A stretch of 64,000 bases of DNA from Saprospira grandis str. Lewin (GTDB lineage: Bacteria > Bacteroidota > Bacteroidia > Chitinophagales > Saprospiraceae): assembly GCF_000250635.1 (NCBI RefSeq), contig NC_016940.1, forward strand, positions 3,286,501-3,350,500. Reading direction: 5' to 3'. Below, piece by piece: positions 17,437-26,426 of this stretch (positions within the stretch are counted from its first letter, which is position 1; the number at the start of each line of letters is the position of its first letter). The notes under the pieces were generated by a model, which was not told the origin of the DNA, searched no databases, and saw only the letters and a list, made by a program, of their open reading frames with translations. Position numbers and translations under genes: made by a program.

Positions 17437-20400
17437 ATGAAAGCCCTAGTTCCCCTCCTCTTGTTTTGCCTCCCTTTTTTTGGGCAGGCCCAAAACGCTC
17501 CCCAACAGATCTATGAAGAACTACTAGAAAGCGAAGAAGAGTTATCGCCTATAGTAGATCGCTATCTAAGTCTGGCCAGCAGCGCCCCCAATTACGACAG
17601 CTATGCGGATAGTGTGTATCAGTTTTTAGAAGCCGAAGCTCCTGCTAAGCTCACTATATTTTACCTAGAGCAGATGATTGATCGAGCCCAAGCAGGAAAA
17701 GAAAAATACTACTGGCAAAACAGTTTAGCTTATTATGCTATAGAGCAAGAACAGTGGGATATGGCCAAATCGCTACTTTCTACGGCCTTGGCGGAATGTC
17801 CTAAAACAGACCCTTACTACGCTAAATTTTATTATACCTGGGCTTGTTACCTTTATTATAGTGGCGACTACAAGCGGGCCAAAAAGGCCTTAGAACAAAG
17901 CTTACTCCAGCTAGAAAGTAAAGAGGATAAGAGTAAAATTTACAATTTGTTGGGGGCCATAGCTTATCAAAATGATGCCTTAAGCGATGCAGAGCACTAC
18001 TTTTTAGAAGGCTTAGCGCTTTTGCAGGCCGATAGTTTACTCGATGAGGAAAGTGAAAGCACCTTCCTTAATAATTTGGCGCAACTATATAAAGATATGG
18101 GGGCCTTAAGCAAGGCCTTATCTTTTCATGCCCAGGTAATGGCCATTGATGAGGCTTTTTATGGCAAAGAACATTACTACTATGCTATGGACCTTGATTT
18201 TTTGGCTGGAATACAGGCCTTAGATGGACAGTTAAAGTTGGCCAAGGAAAATGAAGAAAAGGCTCTTGCTATTATTTCTGCTAGTTTGGGTAAGCAGCAT
18301 AGTTTATACTTTGAGCTAAAGGCCAATTATGGGGCGATCCTGAGCAGCTTAGGTGAAATAGAGGCTGCTGTTGCCAATTATGAGGAGCTGCTTCGGGAAG
18401 AAAAAAAAGTAGTTGGCCCCTCCCTAGAATATGCGGTCAGTCTAAACAATACTGCTGTGGCCTACTTTAAAATGGGGAAGCGAAAAAAGGCCATGCAATA
18501 TATGCAAGAAGCCCTAGCCCTGAGGAAAGGAAAAATGGCCAAGAATCAACTCGGCTTACTACAAAATCAATATTCTATAGCCCGATTACACTACTATAAT
18601 GAGGATTATGAGCTGGCTAAAGAGGGCTTTTGGGAGGTTATTCAGGCCAATGCAAAAGATGAAAATTGGCTAGCGCCAGAAGAGTTACTAGAGGCCGATT
18701 ATTGGCATCCTGCATTTTTTGTTCAAAGTCTAGAGGCTTTGAGTCAGCTGTATAGAGATAATGGGCAGTTGGAAAATGGTTTAGACTCTGCGGCCCTTTA
18801 CCTTGACTTGGCCTTAGACTACAACCGTAAAATTCGTCAGGAGCTTCGACATGAGGCAGATAAGCAGCGGACCTTAAGTTTGGGGCAGCGTTTGCTCAAT
18901 CGGCAGTTTCAGTTGCAGTTATTGCGCAAGCAGCCAGCGGCTAGTTTGTTTCAGTTGGCGGAAGAGCAAAAGGCGGTTTTATTTCAGGAAGAGCAGCAGT
19001 TGGGGGCTTGGGGCCTACAATTGCCCGACAGCATATTGGACCAAAGGGCGGCCCTAGAAGAGGAGTTTATGGCCCTTAAGCAGCAGCGGGCCCGCAGCTT
19101 GGAGTCTTCAGAAAAGCAGGCTTTGGATGCGCAGATTGCGCAGCAGGAGTTGGCCATTACGGCCTTTGAGAAGACCGTCAAGCAGCAGTTTTCCGACTAC
19201 TTTGCCCAGCAATTAGAGACAGCGGGATTGGATGTAGGGGCTTTACAACAGCAATTGGCTGAAGAAGAATTACTGCTGGCCTATTTCTGGTCTGAAGAGG
19301 GGCTCTATGCCTTTGCGCTCAGTTCGGAAAAGCTACAGCTCTATGAGTTGGAGCAAGAAGGCTTGGCCGAGGACTGCTTGGCCCTACAAAAAGAAATGCA
19401 GGCCTTTACTTCGCTATTAAATGATGCAGAGGGGAGTCGAGAGCGCTACCTAAAGCTAGCCCTTTCGGTGAGTGAGCAACTACTTTGGCCCATATTGGCC
19501 GAGCAAAAGGGGCAGCGTTTAACCCTAGTTTTAGATGGGCCGATGAGTTATTTGCCCTTTGAGGCCTTATTGAGTCGGGAGGTAGCGCTTTCTACGCCCT
19601 ATGCTGAGATTCCCTACCTAATCAAAGATTGGGAAGTTAGTTATCAATCTTCGGCTAAACTGTATTTGGAGCAGAGTCGGCGCCCTTTATATCCCTATAA
19701 TAAAGTATTGGCCTTTGCGGGCAGCTATGCTGCTGGGGGAGAAAAAGCTCAGGCCTTGCGAAGTCCTCTACTAGAAAACCGTCGCTCTGTATTGGGGCCT
19801 TTGCCAGCGGCCCAAAAAGAAGTGGCCTATTTAGAAGCCTTATTTGATGGGCGGTTTTTGTATGAGCAGGAGGCTAGTGAGCTCAACTTCAAGCGGCATC
19901 AGCAGGAGGGTTATGGCTTATTGCATTTGGCCCTACATGGCGTCTTAGAGAAGCGGCAGCCCTTTTTATCTTCATTAGTATTTACGGAGACGGCAGATAG
20001 TACAGAAGACAACTTTTTGGAGGCTTGGGAGTTGGGGCGTTTGCAGGTCAATAGTAATCTACTGGTCCTTTCTGCTTGTGAGACCGGGACGGGAGAATAT
20101 CAGTCGGGAGAGGGTTTATTATCTTTGGCTCGGGCCTTTCAGTTTGCGGGCAGTTCTTCTATTGTGGCTAGTTTGTGGCAGGTCAATGACCAGAGCACGG
20201 CCTATATTATGCAGCGTTTTTACAGTCATTTGCAAGAGGGGGCGAACAAGCCCATGGCATTGCGTTTGGCCAAATTAGATTATTTGAATGGGATTGGGGA
20301 GCCTAGTTTGGGGCATCCGGCCTATTGGGCGGCCTTTATACAATTGGGCGACCCTCGTCCGATTCCTTTGGCCAAGAAGGGGCGTTGGGCAGATTACTGG

Positions 20401-20478
20401 CCCTATGCTTTGGGGGGGCTGCTGGCTTTATCTATCCCGATGGGTTTATTTCGTCGGCGGAAAGAAAAGGCGGCCTAG
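17437..20478 (+). CDS. exported TPR-CHAT domain protein
   Basis: 1013 residues from the ATG at 17437 (MKALVPLLLFCLPFFGQAQ, a clean signal peptide); an in-frame TTG 24 nt upstream is unlikely. Residues ~60-480 carry tetratricopeptide repeats of the kinesin-light-chain type (NNLAQLYKDMG, NNTAVAYFKMG). A helical linker is followed by a CHAT domain, a caspase-like peptidase fold, from about 690. Its catalytic pair is visible: His834 in LALHG and Cys881 in SACETGTGEYQSGEG. One membrane segment near the C terminus (LGGLLALSIPMGLF) is followed by RRRKEK. Topology suggests a periplasmic protein anchored in the inner membrane. Substrate unknown; no partner substrate gene is obvious nearby. Confidence 0.92.
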   Translation: MKALVPLLLFCLPFFGQAQNAPQQIYEELLESEEELSPIVDRYLSLASSAPNYDSYADSVYQFLEAEAPAKLTIFYLEQMIDRAQAGKEKYYWQNSLAYYAIEQEQWDMAKSLLSTALAECPKTDPYYAKFYYTWACYLYYSGDYKRAKKALEQSLLQLESKEDKSKIYNLLGAIAYQNDALSDAEHYFLEGLALLQADSLLDEESESTFLNNLAQLYKDMGALSKALSFHAQVMAIDEAFYGKEHYYYAMDLDFLAGIQALDGQLKLAKENEEKALAIISASLGKQHSLYFELKANYGAILSSLGEIEAAVANYEELLREEKKVVGPSLEYAVSLNNTAVAYFKMGKRKKAMQYMQEALALRKGKMAKNQLGLLQNQYSIARLHYYNEDYELAKEGFWEVIQANAKDENWLAPEELLEADYWHPAFFVQSLEALSQLYRDNGQLENGLDSAALYLDLALDYNRKIRQELRHEADKQRTLSLGQRLLNRQFQLQLLRKQPAASLFQLAEEQKAVLFQEEQQLGAWGLQLPDSILDQRAALEEEFMALKQQRARSLESSEKQALDAQIAQQELAITAFEKTVKQQFSDYFAQQLETAGLDVGALQQQLAEEELLLAYFWSEEGLYAFALSSEKLQLYELEQEGLAEDCLALQKEMQAFTSLLNDAEGSRERYLKLALSVSEQLLWPILAEQKGQRLTLVLDGPMSYLPFEALLSREVALSTPYAEIPYLIKDWEVSYQSSAKLYLEQSRRPLYPYNKVLAFAGSYAAGGEKAQALRSPLLENRRSVLGPLPAAQKEVAYLEALFDGRFLYEQEASELNFKRHQQEGYGLLHLALHGVLEKRQPFLSSLVFTETADSTEDNFLEAWELGRLQVNSNLLVLSACETGTGEYQSGEGLLSLARAFQFAGSSSIVASLWQVNDQSTAYIMQRFYSHLQEGANKPMALRLAKLDYLNGIGEPSLGHPAYWAAFIQLGDPRPIPLAKKGRWADYWPYALGGLLALSIPMGLFRRRKEKAA

Positions 20479-20520
20479 CCTATTGGTCCAGTTTGGCGAG
20501 CGCAGCGAGCCTGGTCTAGC

Positions 20521-20652
20521 AGGGCGCGAAGCGCCCGCAGGCCTAGCGATGTGGAGGGGTGGCCGTCAGGCCAGACCGAGCCAGCTTGCTGGCGAAGGGC
20601 CGAGCGAATAGCGAGCCCTGAAACGTAGCGCCTGCCGAAGGCAGGAGGCCCC
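20521..20652 (-). repeat. GC-rich structured element, copy 8 (GGGGCCT/AGGCC type)
   Basis: Minus orientation. Internal pair is AGGG with CCC(T), matching the covarying pattern; the first hairpin uses CTGCC-TTCG-GGCAG. It is fused head-on to a type-B module. Confidence 0.9.
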
Positions 20653-20656
20653 AAAA

Positions 20657-20760
20657 CAGCAGCGAGCTGCGACAACCAGCCCCTATAGGGGCGCCAGTTC
20701 GATGACCAAAGGGAATAAATGTTTAGGCCGCAGTTCGACGACTGAAAGGAGTAACGCCCC
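20657..20760 (-). repeat. type-B structured module, copy 1
   Basis: Minus orientation. Shares the GTTACTCCTTTCAGTCGTCG start, the GCAGCTCGCTGC block and a hairpin here written CCCCTATAGGGG. A second partial copy of the CAGTTCGATGACC part is included, so this copy is partly duplicated. Confidence 0.8.
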
Positions 20761-20764
20761 AAAT

Positions 20765-20811
20765 AGAAAATAAAAGAATGGCCCATCTTCTGAGGAGAGA
20801 GATGGGCCATT
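20765..20811 (-). terminator. terminator of the lipoprotein gene ending at 20818
   Basis: 12-bp stem (AATGGCCCATCT at 20777-20788 with its complement at 20800-20811), 11-nt loop, followed on the minus strand by CTTTTATTTTC. It starts 6 nt after the stop codon. Confidence 0.8.
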
Positions 20812-20817
20812 GCATTG

Positions 20818-21561
20818 TTAATTAGAGGAGAGGAAAGTCATATTGAGGATATATCCTTTTTCTGCTTTTTGTTCCCAGGGGATGCCGATACAGTTGGCGA
20901 TATTTCCGTTGCATTGGGTATCTAGGATCAGTTGTTCTTTATAGATGAGGCCATAATTTTTGGCATATCGTTCTAGGCTATAGCGGCGTTCAATATTATT
21001 GATTTTATCGACTTGCAGGACCGTCAGTACGGAGTCGAAGCTTTGGCCATTATAGGTATAGCTGCCATCTAGTTCAATAATCTCGAAGGCGTCCCAATCC
21101 TTATAAATATCGATACTGCCGCCGGGGATACTAATCACGGTATCTCTGCGGATATAGGGAATGCCATCCCATTGGCGGTTTATTTTTAGGGGGAAGCTCA
21201 GGTTGATATAGCGTTGATTATTTTCTATGCGGTAGGCAAAGCTTCCTTCAATTTGGATAGCCCAGACCTCGGCCAGTTGCCAGGGCGAGCTATCTCTTTT
21301 ATAATATCGGTTGAGGCGTTGGTAACTTTGGTTGCGGTTATCGGTTTCTTGGCCGCCGACTTCCTCCTTAATGAGTAGAGAAACCGTGTCGATAGTCCGA
21401 TCAAAATCATTATAATAGATGCTATCTACTTGATAGATCACATAATGTCCGCTATCGCTGGGGAAATAGCTAAGCTCGAAATCGGGGAAGGATTCCGTTT
21501 CTTTTTGGCAATTGATTAGGAGGAGCGAGAGGGCGAGGAGCAGGAAAAAAGTAGGCCGCAT
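20818..21561 (-). CDS. hypothetical lipoprotein
   Basis: 247 residues from the ATG at 21561 (MRPTFFLLLALSLLLINCQ); the frame runs further upstream but the lipoprotein leader fixes this start. The lipobox LINC predicts lipidation at Cys19. The mature part is rich in beta strands with repeated patterns such as GHYVIYQVDSIYYND, SFAYRIENNQRYINLSFPLKI and DGSYTYNGQSFDSVLTV. Family not recognised with confidence; exported Bacteroidota lipoproteins of this size and strand pattern are common. It is transcribed alone, with its own terminator. Confidence 0.78.
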   Translation of the reverse strand: MRPTFFLLLALSLLLINCQKETESFPDFELSYFPSDSGHYVIYQVDSIYYNDFDRTIDTVSLLIKEEVGGQETDNRNQSYQRLNRYYKRDSSPWQLAEVWAIQIEGSFAYRIENNQRYINLSFPLKINRQWDGIPYIRRDTVISIPGGSIDIYKDWDAFEIIELDGSYTYNGQSFDSVLTVLQVDKINNIERRYSLERYAKNYGLIYKEQLILDTQCNGNIANCIGIPWEQKAEKGYILNMTFLSSN

Positions 21562-21766
21562 AATAGGATGATTTGGAAGAAGCAAAGAAAAAGGGGAGTT
21601 TTTGAATCGGATCACTGTACAATGATAAATAAAAAAACTATTTTTGGGCAAAATTTGAAAGCGCTCTTTAGGGAAAGGGCTTTGAGATGGGGGAGAACTT
21701 CTAGGATTTCATTGAGTATGAGGTATTAGGGAGACATTTTTAATTTAAACGTAAACGCTAGAGCTT

Positions 21767-23158
21767 TTGGCACTATTAAAATCAATTTCGGGAACTCGGG
21801 GAACAATTGGGGGTGCAGTAGGAGAGAACCTCACCGCTCAAGATTTGGTAGAGAGTACGGCGGCTTATGCCTATTGGATTAAGCAAGAGACGGGCAAAGA
21901 TGCGCCTGCGGTAGTATTGGGAAGAGATGCGAGAGTATCTGGAGAGTTGATCGAGCAGTTGGTTTCGGCGACTTTGCGGATGATGGGGGTAAATGTCTAC
22001 AACCTTGGTTTATCGACTACGCCCACGGTAGAGGTAGCGGTGATGCAAGAAGAGGCTGATGGTGGGATTATTTTGACGGCCAGTCATAATCCAAAGGAGT
22101 GGAATGCCTTAAAGTTTGTGAATCATCGGGGCGAGTTTATTTCGGCTAAAGATGGTAGTGAGATTTTGCGTTTAATTTCTTCTGGAGAAGTGGAGTATGC
22201 GCAGGTGGACCAGTTGGGGACTTGCCGCAAGAAAGTGGGCTATATTCAGAAGCACATTGATTTGATTATGCAGCTCAAGTTGGTTCGTTCAGAATTGACT
22301 AAGGAGAAAAAATATAAGGTAGTGATTGATTGCATCAACTCTACGGGCGCTATTTCTATGGTGCCTTTATTGGAGCAGTTGGGTTGCGAGGTGATTGCGA
22401 TTAACGATGAGGTAACGGGGCGTTTTGCGCATAATCCAGAGCCTTTGCCAGAGAACCTTTCTGCCTTATCGGCCGAGGTGCTCAAGCAGAAAGCTGATTT
22501 GGGCATTGCGGTAGACCCTGATGTTGATCGTTTGGCTTTGATCTGTGAAGATGGAGAGCCCTTTGGCGAGGAGTACACCCTAGTGGCGGTAGCCGATTAT
22601 ATTTTGGGCCAAGAAGGGGGCGGGAACACCGTCTCGAACCTATCTTCTACCCAGGCTTTGGCCGAACTGACTAAAAAGCATGGGGGCAAGTATACGGCTT
22701 CTGCTGTTGGAGAGGTCAATGTGGTGCAGATGATGAAAGAAGTAGAGGCGATTATTGGAGGAGAGGGCAATGGCGGAATCATTTATCCGGCCTTGCACTA
22801 TGGTCGAGACGCCATGGTAGGTATTGCGCTCTTTTTGTCATTTTTGGCGAGCACAGATAAGCGGGCTTCGGTTTTGCGTTCAGATTATCCCAATTATGTC
22901 ATCATTAAGGATAAAATTCAGTTGACGCCACAAATTGACATCGACCAATTGTTAGCTGCTTTAGAGAAAAAGTATGTCAACTATCCTAAGAATACAATTG
23001 ATGGGCTCAAGATCTTTATTGATGAGAACTGGATCCATCTTAGAAAGTCGAATACAGAGCCGATCATTCGCATTTATACGGAGAGTGCTTCTTCTGTAAC
23101 GGCTCAAAACTTGGCAAATAAAATCAAGTCTGATGTTCGCGAGATCATCATGGCTTAA
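21767..23158 (+). CDS. glmM: phosphoglucosamine mutase / phosphomannomutase family enzyme (TTG start)
   Basis: 463 residues of the alpha-D-phosphohexomutase family. These move phosphate between C6 and C1 of a hexose phosphate; GlmM makes glucosamine-1-phosphate for cell-wall and LPS precursors. All four motifs are present: catalytic phosphoserine TASHNP (Ser106), magnesium loop DPDVDR (250-255), sugar-binding GEGNGG and phosphate-binding RKSNTEPIIRIYTES near the end. The start is a TTG at 21767: the first in-frame ATG is Met72, far inside the conserved N-terminal domain, and ALLKSISGTRGTIGG matches the family N terminus. GlmM rather than a phosphomannomutase is inferred from Bacteroidota homologues. 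A terminator follows. Confidence 0.9.
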   Translation: MALLKSISGTRGTIGGAVGENLTAQDLVESTAAYAYWIKQETGKDAPAVVLGRDARVSGELIEQLVSATLRMMGVNVYNLGLSTTPTVEVAVMQEEADGGIILTASHNPKEWNALKFVNHRGEFISAKDGSEILRLISSGEVEYAQVDQLGTCRKKVGYIQKHIDLIMQLKLVRSELTKEKKYKVVIDCINSTGAISMVPLLEQLGCEVIAINDEVTGRFAHNPEPLPENLSALSAEVLKQKADLGIAVDPDVDRLALICEDGEPFGEEYTLVAVADYILGQEGGGNTVSNLSSTQALAELTKKHGGKYTASAVGEVNVVQMMKEVEAIIGGEGNGGIIYPALHYGRDAMVGIALFLSFLASTDKRASVLRSDYPNYVIIKDKIQLTPQIDIDQLLAALEKKYVNYPKNTIDGLKIFIDENWIHLRKSNTEPIIRIYTESASSVTAQNLANKIKSDVREIIMA

Positions 23159-23213
23159 TTGGAGGCTTTTTGCTATTTAGCAGATGGTTTTAACAGTTCT
23201 TTGAGAGAAAATA

Positions 23214-23252
23214 AAAGGTTGCACATTCTTTAGGGATGCGCAACCTTTCTTA
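23214..23252 (+). terminator. terminator of the hexose mutase gene
   Basis: Stem AAAGGTTGC (23214-23222) with GCAACCTTT (23240-23248), extended by ACAT/ATG pairs, then TCTTATT. It lies 56 nt after the stop. Confidence 0.7.
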
Positions 23253-23309
23253 TTGTTGAGTTAGCCTTTGGGGCGAACTTATCATTTATACAGCAAACAA
23301 CAACATCTT

Positions 23310-24440
23310 ATGCAACGAATTTATTTTGACAATGCGGCAACGACGGCCCTTCGGGAGGAGGTCCTTACGGCTATGCTCCCTTTTTTGCGTCAGCAATATG
23401 GCAATCCATCATCTATTCATGCCGAGGGACGGGCGGCTAGGGCGGCTGTAGAGAAATCTCGCCGCAATATTGCTCGGGCTATTGGGGCCAAGCCTTCGGA
23501 GTTATTTTTTACTTCTGGTGGTTCGGAGGCCAACAATACGGCGATCAAGGGGGCGGTAGCGGCCTTGGGCGTCAAGACCATCATTTCTACCGAAATTGAG
23601 CATGCTTGCGTACGCAATTCTGTTGGACAGATGCAGGATGCTGGGGTCAAGAGCATTGATTTAGCGATCGATCAGTTTGGCCGGGCCGATTTGGGCCAAT
23701 TGCGAACCCTTTTGGCCAAGGCCGAGGGCAAGGTGCTGGTCAGCCTGATGCACTCTAACAATGAGCTGGGCACCCTCAACGATATTGCCGCTATTGCTGC
23801 TCTTTGCCAAGAGTTTGGCGCCTATTTTCATACCGATACGGTGCAAACCCTGGGCTATTATCCCATAGATGTCAAGCAAATGGCACCCATCCATTTTATG
23901 TCGGGTTCTGCGCATAAGTTGCATGGGCCTAAGGGCGTAGGCTTTTTATACATTCGCCAGGGCATTCATATTCCGGCCCTGATTGTTGGCGGCGGCCAAG
24001 AGCGGCAGCTGCGTTCGGGCACCGAGAATGTGGCAGGCATTGTGGGCTTTGCCAAAGCTGTTGATTTGGCCTTGGCCGAAATGTCGGAGCATCGGGCGCA
24101 TATTTCGGCCCTAAAAACTTACCTCATCGATCAGTTGCAAACTCATTTCGGAGAGCGGCTGTCCTTCAATGGCGACTGGCAGGGAGAGAGTCACTATAAG
24201 GTGCTTTCGGTCAATTTTCAGAGCGAGCTCCCCACCGATATGTTGCTCTTTAAGCTCGATTTGGCAGGCATTAGCGCCTCTGGTGGCTCGGCTTGTAGCT
24301 CGGGCGCACTCAAGGGCTCTCGGGTCTTGTCGGCGCTAGGGGTGCCCGATGAATTACGCAGTTTGCGCCTCTCTTTTTCCTATGAAAATACAAAAGAAGA
24401 AATAGACCGCTGTATTGCGGCTTTATTGAAGATTGTCTAG
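23310..24440 (+). CDS. cysteine desulfurase (NifS/IscS family)
   Basis: 376 residues from the ATG at 23310 (MQRIYFDNAATT). The enzyme takes sulfur from cysteine through a PLP cofactor and a cysteine persulfide, for iron-sulfur clusters and thiolated tRNA. Visible: YFDNAATT start, GNPSSIH, TSGGSEANN, the PLP lysine in SGSAHKLHGPKG (Lys203), and the active-site Cys329 in GGSACSSGALKGS. The SACSSG form places it in the group I (IscS/NifS) class. No scaffold (iscU/sufE) gene adjoins it. Element copy 9 begins 8 nt after the stop. Confidence 0.96.
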   Translation: MQRIYFDNAATTALREEVLTAMLPFLRQQYGNPSSIHAEGRAARAAVEKSRRNIARAIGAKPSELFFTSGGSEANNTAIKGAVAALGVKTIISTEIEHACVRNSVGQMQDAGVKSIDLAIDQFGRADLGQLRTLLAKAEGKVLVSLMHSNNELGTLNDIAAIAALCQEFGAYFHTDTVQTLGYYPIDVKQMAPIHFMSGSAHKLHGPKGVGFLYIRQGIHIPALIVGGGQERQLRSGTENVAGIVGFAKAVDLALAEMSEHRAHISALKTYLIDQLQTHFGERLSFNGDWQGESHYKVLSVNFQSELPTDMLLFKLDLAGISASGGSACSSGALKGSRVLSALGVPDELRSLRLSFSYENTKEEIDRCIAALLKIV

Positions 24441-24448
24441 TTGTTTTT

Positions 24449-24588
24449 GGGGCCTCCGCCTCGCTTCGCTCGTCGGCGCTACGTTTCGGGGCTCGCTATT
24501 CGCTCGGCCCTTCGCCAGCAAGCTGGCTCGGTCTGGCCTTTGGCCACCCCTCCACATCGCTAGGCCTGCGGGCGCTTTGCGCCCTGCG
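24449..24588 (+). repeat. GC-rich structured element, copy 9 (GGGGCCT/AGGCC type)
   Basis: Plus orientation, GGGG 8 nt after the stop at 24440. Internal pair GGGG (CGGGGCTCGC) with CCCC (CACCCCTCC). Confidence 0.9.
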
Positions 24589-24592
24589 TGCT

Positions 24593-24631
24593 GCTCCTCC
24601 CTTTGGTCGTCGAAGGGAGGAGCATTTCTTT
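24593..24631 (+). terminator. terminator-like hairpin at the end of element copy 9
   Basis: 11-bp stem GCTCCTCCCTT (24593-24603) with AAGGGAGGAGC (24613-24623), loop containing GTCGTCG, then ATTTCTTT. The loop and part of the stem repeat the CTCCCTTCGGTCGTCGAA module seen in type-B elements. Confidence 0.55.
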
Positions 24632-24722
24632 GGAGAGAAAATCAAAATAAATCCCCCAAAAGGGGGGTGTTTTTACTAAAAAAAATAAATAAAGACCTAT
24701 TTTAAAGCGCAAAGATCAAAAG

Positions 24723-25442
24723 ATGAACATCAAACAACATACAGAGCAAGAGCAACAACTTTTATTAGAGTTGCAAACCTGGAGCTTAAGTAGAGACTTA
24801 GAGCGCCTAAGTCATTATTTTGATGGGATGCCTGGCCCTTTATCGGTGGCCGTTATGCATGCTCGCCGCTTTGATTTTGCCTATGTCAATGAAAGTTTCC
24901 GGCAATTCTATGGGGTAGCCGAGGAAGAAGATTTAGTCAGCTTTGGCCGAGAGCGTTTTCTTAGTTTTGTAGAGCCGAGCAGCTTGGCGCATTATCTTCG
25001 GCTGCAGCGTTGGCGAGACTGGAAAAAGGAATTGAATCCTTATCAATTATTGGTAAAGATGAGCTCTGTATGGACCAAAGAGTATCAGCTGCGTTTGGCC
25101 TCTCATCAGCCCTCGCAGGACGGAAACTGGCTGTTTTCGCTCAGTGTCCCTGTCAATGAGGCGGGCATTTGGAGCCAGCGGCTAAAACGACAGCTCCGAA
25201 TTAGCAGTTTGCAGCTGCGGTACTATGAGCATTATCGGCGCTTATCGCCTAGAGAACTAGAGGTCCTAGCGCATTGGGGAGAGGGCAAAAGCATGCAGCA
25301 AATGGCAAGCCTACTCCGTTGCTCTAGCGAAACGGTCAAACAACACCTTAGTAACTTGCGGGCCAAGCTGCCTTTTAGCAGTTTTCATGAGTATATGCGC
25401 TTTATACAAGCTTTTGAGATTTACCCTAAAATAACAGGCTAA
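24723..25442 (+). CDS. LuxR-type helix-turn-helix regulator with PAS-like N terminus
   Basis: 239 residues, cytoplasmic. The C-terminal ~65 residues are a LuxR/FixJ-class HTH: LSPRELEVLAHWGEGKSMQQ, then ASLLRCSSETVKQHLSNLRAKL. The N-terminal ~150 residues look PAS-like (AYVNESFRQFYGV, then a region ending LFSLSVPVNEAGIW), so a bound ligand or a signal protein may control it. There is no phospho-receiver domain. The stop overlaps the ATG of the next gene by 1 nt, so the pair is translationally coupled; both lie just upstream of the stressosome operon and could be its regulators or targets (inference). Confidence 0.85.
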   Translation: MNIKQHTEQEQQLLLELQTWSLSRDLERLSHYFDGMPGPLSVAVMHARRFDFAYVNESFRQFYGVAEEEDLVSFGRERFLSFVEPSSLAHYLRLQRWRDWKKELNPYQLLVKMSSVWTKEYQLRLASHQPSQDGNWLFSLSVPVNEAGIWSQRLKRQLRISSLQLRYYEHYRRLSPRELEVLAHWGEGKSMQQMASLLRCSSETVKQHLSNLRAKLPFSSFHEYMRFIQAFEIYPKITG

Positions 25443-25969
25443 TGCAAGAAAAAGAGCCCGCTAATTATTGCTTATTTGCTCCCCTTGTTTGTGGACAGCA
25501 ATCGCTGCTTTGTCGCTTGCAAACTGGAGCCAAGGAAGGCCCCTGGGGAGGCGGTTGTCAGCCCGTATTCAATCAAGAAGAAGAAGGACATCACTGGCAG
25601 TTGTGTCAGCGCAAAACTGAGGGGAACTGGCAGTTGGATTTGGCCCATTATCAGGCGGATACAGGGAAGTTGTCTATCCGAGCCATACAGTTTGGCCCCT
25701 TAGGAGCTTATCAGTTTTCTAAAGAAATGCTCGAGCAAGAGCTAGTAGAGCAGGCCGATAGAGATAAATATGCTCAATTAAGTGCAAGAGAAAGAGAATT
25801 GTTATTATATTGGGTAGAAGGAAAGACGGCAAAAGAAATTGCCGTACTTTCGGCCCGTAAAGAAGCTACCATAAAAACCCAGCTCAAGCAATTGCGCAAA
25901 AAGTTGGGCCTGAAGAGCAGAGCAGAGCTTTGGCACTTTGCCGATCGTTTGGGTTTGTTGGATAGTTGA
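25442..25969 (+). CDS. LuxR-type helix-turn-helix protein
   Basis: 175 residues. The C-terminal ~60 residues form a second LuxR-class HTH (LSARERELLLYWVEGKTAKE, then SARKEATIKTQLKQLRKKLG). The N-terminal ~110 residues are of unknown fold, with Cys and Trp residues but no recognised domain. The ATG overlaps the stop of the preceding regulator (TAATG), so the two are made together and might form a heterodimer. The stressosome operon starts 61 nt downstream. Confidence 0.82.
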   Translation: MQEKEPANYCLFAPLVCGQQSLLCRLQTGAKEGPWGGGCQPVFNQEEEGHHWQLCQRKTEGNWQLDLAHYQADTGKLSIRAIQFGPLGAYQFSKEMLEQELVEQADRDKYAQLSARERELLLYWVEGKTAKEIAVLSARKEATIKTQLKQLRKKLGLKSRAELWHFADRLGLLDS

Positions 25970-26030
25970 TTAGGGATCAATAACTTAAAGAAAATATAAC
26001 CGTACATTCGTTTAATAGATAATAGAAATT

Positions 26031-26363
26031 ATGCAAGTTCACGTAACCACAAAAAATGACATTTTGGTCCTTAGCTTTGAGGGCAGCCTAGATACAGGAA
26101 CCGCTAGCTTTGCCGAGGCCGAGATCAATAAGCATATCAATGCACATAGCAAAGTCATCTTCAATTTGGACCAAACTAAATTTGTGAGTAGTGCGGGACT
26201 ACGTGTATTTTTGGCCACAGCCAAAAAAATGTTGGGCCTAGGTGGCTCACTTAAAATTTGTAATGCCAATGAGGTCGTTACCGAAATTCTTGATATGTCG
26301 GGCTTTAGCAGCATCATGGATGTGCAACCTGACCTAGATGCAGCTATGGCGGCATTCGCTTAA
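26031..26363 (+). CDS. STAS-domain anti-sigma-antagonist-type protein (RsbV/SpoIIAA-like)
   Basis: 110 residues, a single STAS domain. In partner switching such proteins bind an anti-sigma kinase when unphosphorylated and let it go when phosphorylated. The phospho-site loop is FVSSAGLRVFL; Ser54 aligns with the phosphorylated Ser of RsbV/SpoIIAA (D-S-[ST]-G). It is the first gene of the stressosome cluster and the likely substrate of the RsbU-RsbW fusion at 28667 (inference). Its gap to the next gene is 63 nt. The final partner that it controls is not in the window. Confidence 0.9.
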   Translation: MQVHVTTKNDILVLSFEGSLDTGTASFAEAEINKHINAHSKVIFNLDQTKFVSSAGLRVFLATAKKMLGLGGSLKICNANEVVTEILDMSGFSSIMDVQPDLDAAMAAFA

Positions 26364-26426
26364 GGGTGAATAACTAGGAGCCCCCTAACTCCTTCTCCAT
26401 GAGCCCCAAGAATAAATTTCACTAAA

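Noticed and set aside
20078-20611. plus-strand frames inside and after the CHAT gene
   Set aside because: Out-of-frame shadows of the CHAT domain that run into repeat copy 8.
24441-24722. insertion sequence remnant
   Set aside because: No transposase fragment or target duplication is visible; the stretch is an element copy and a terminator-like hairpin.
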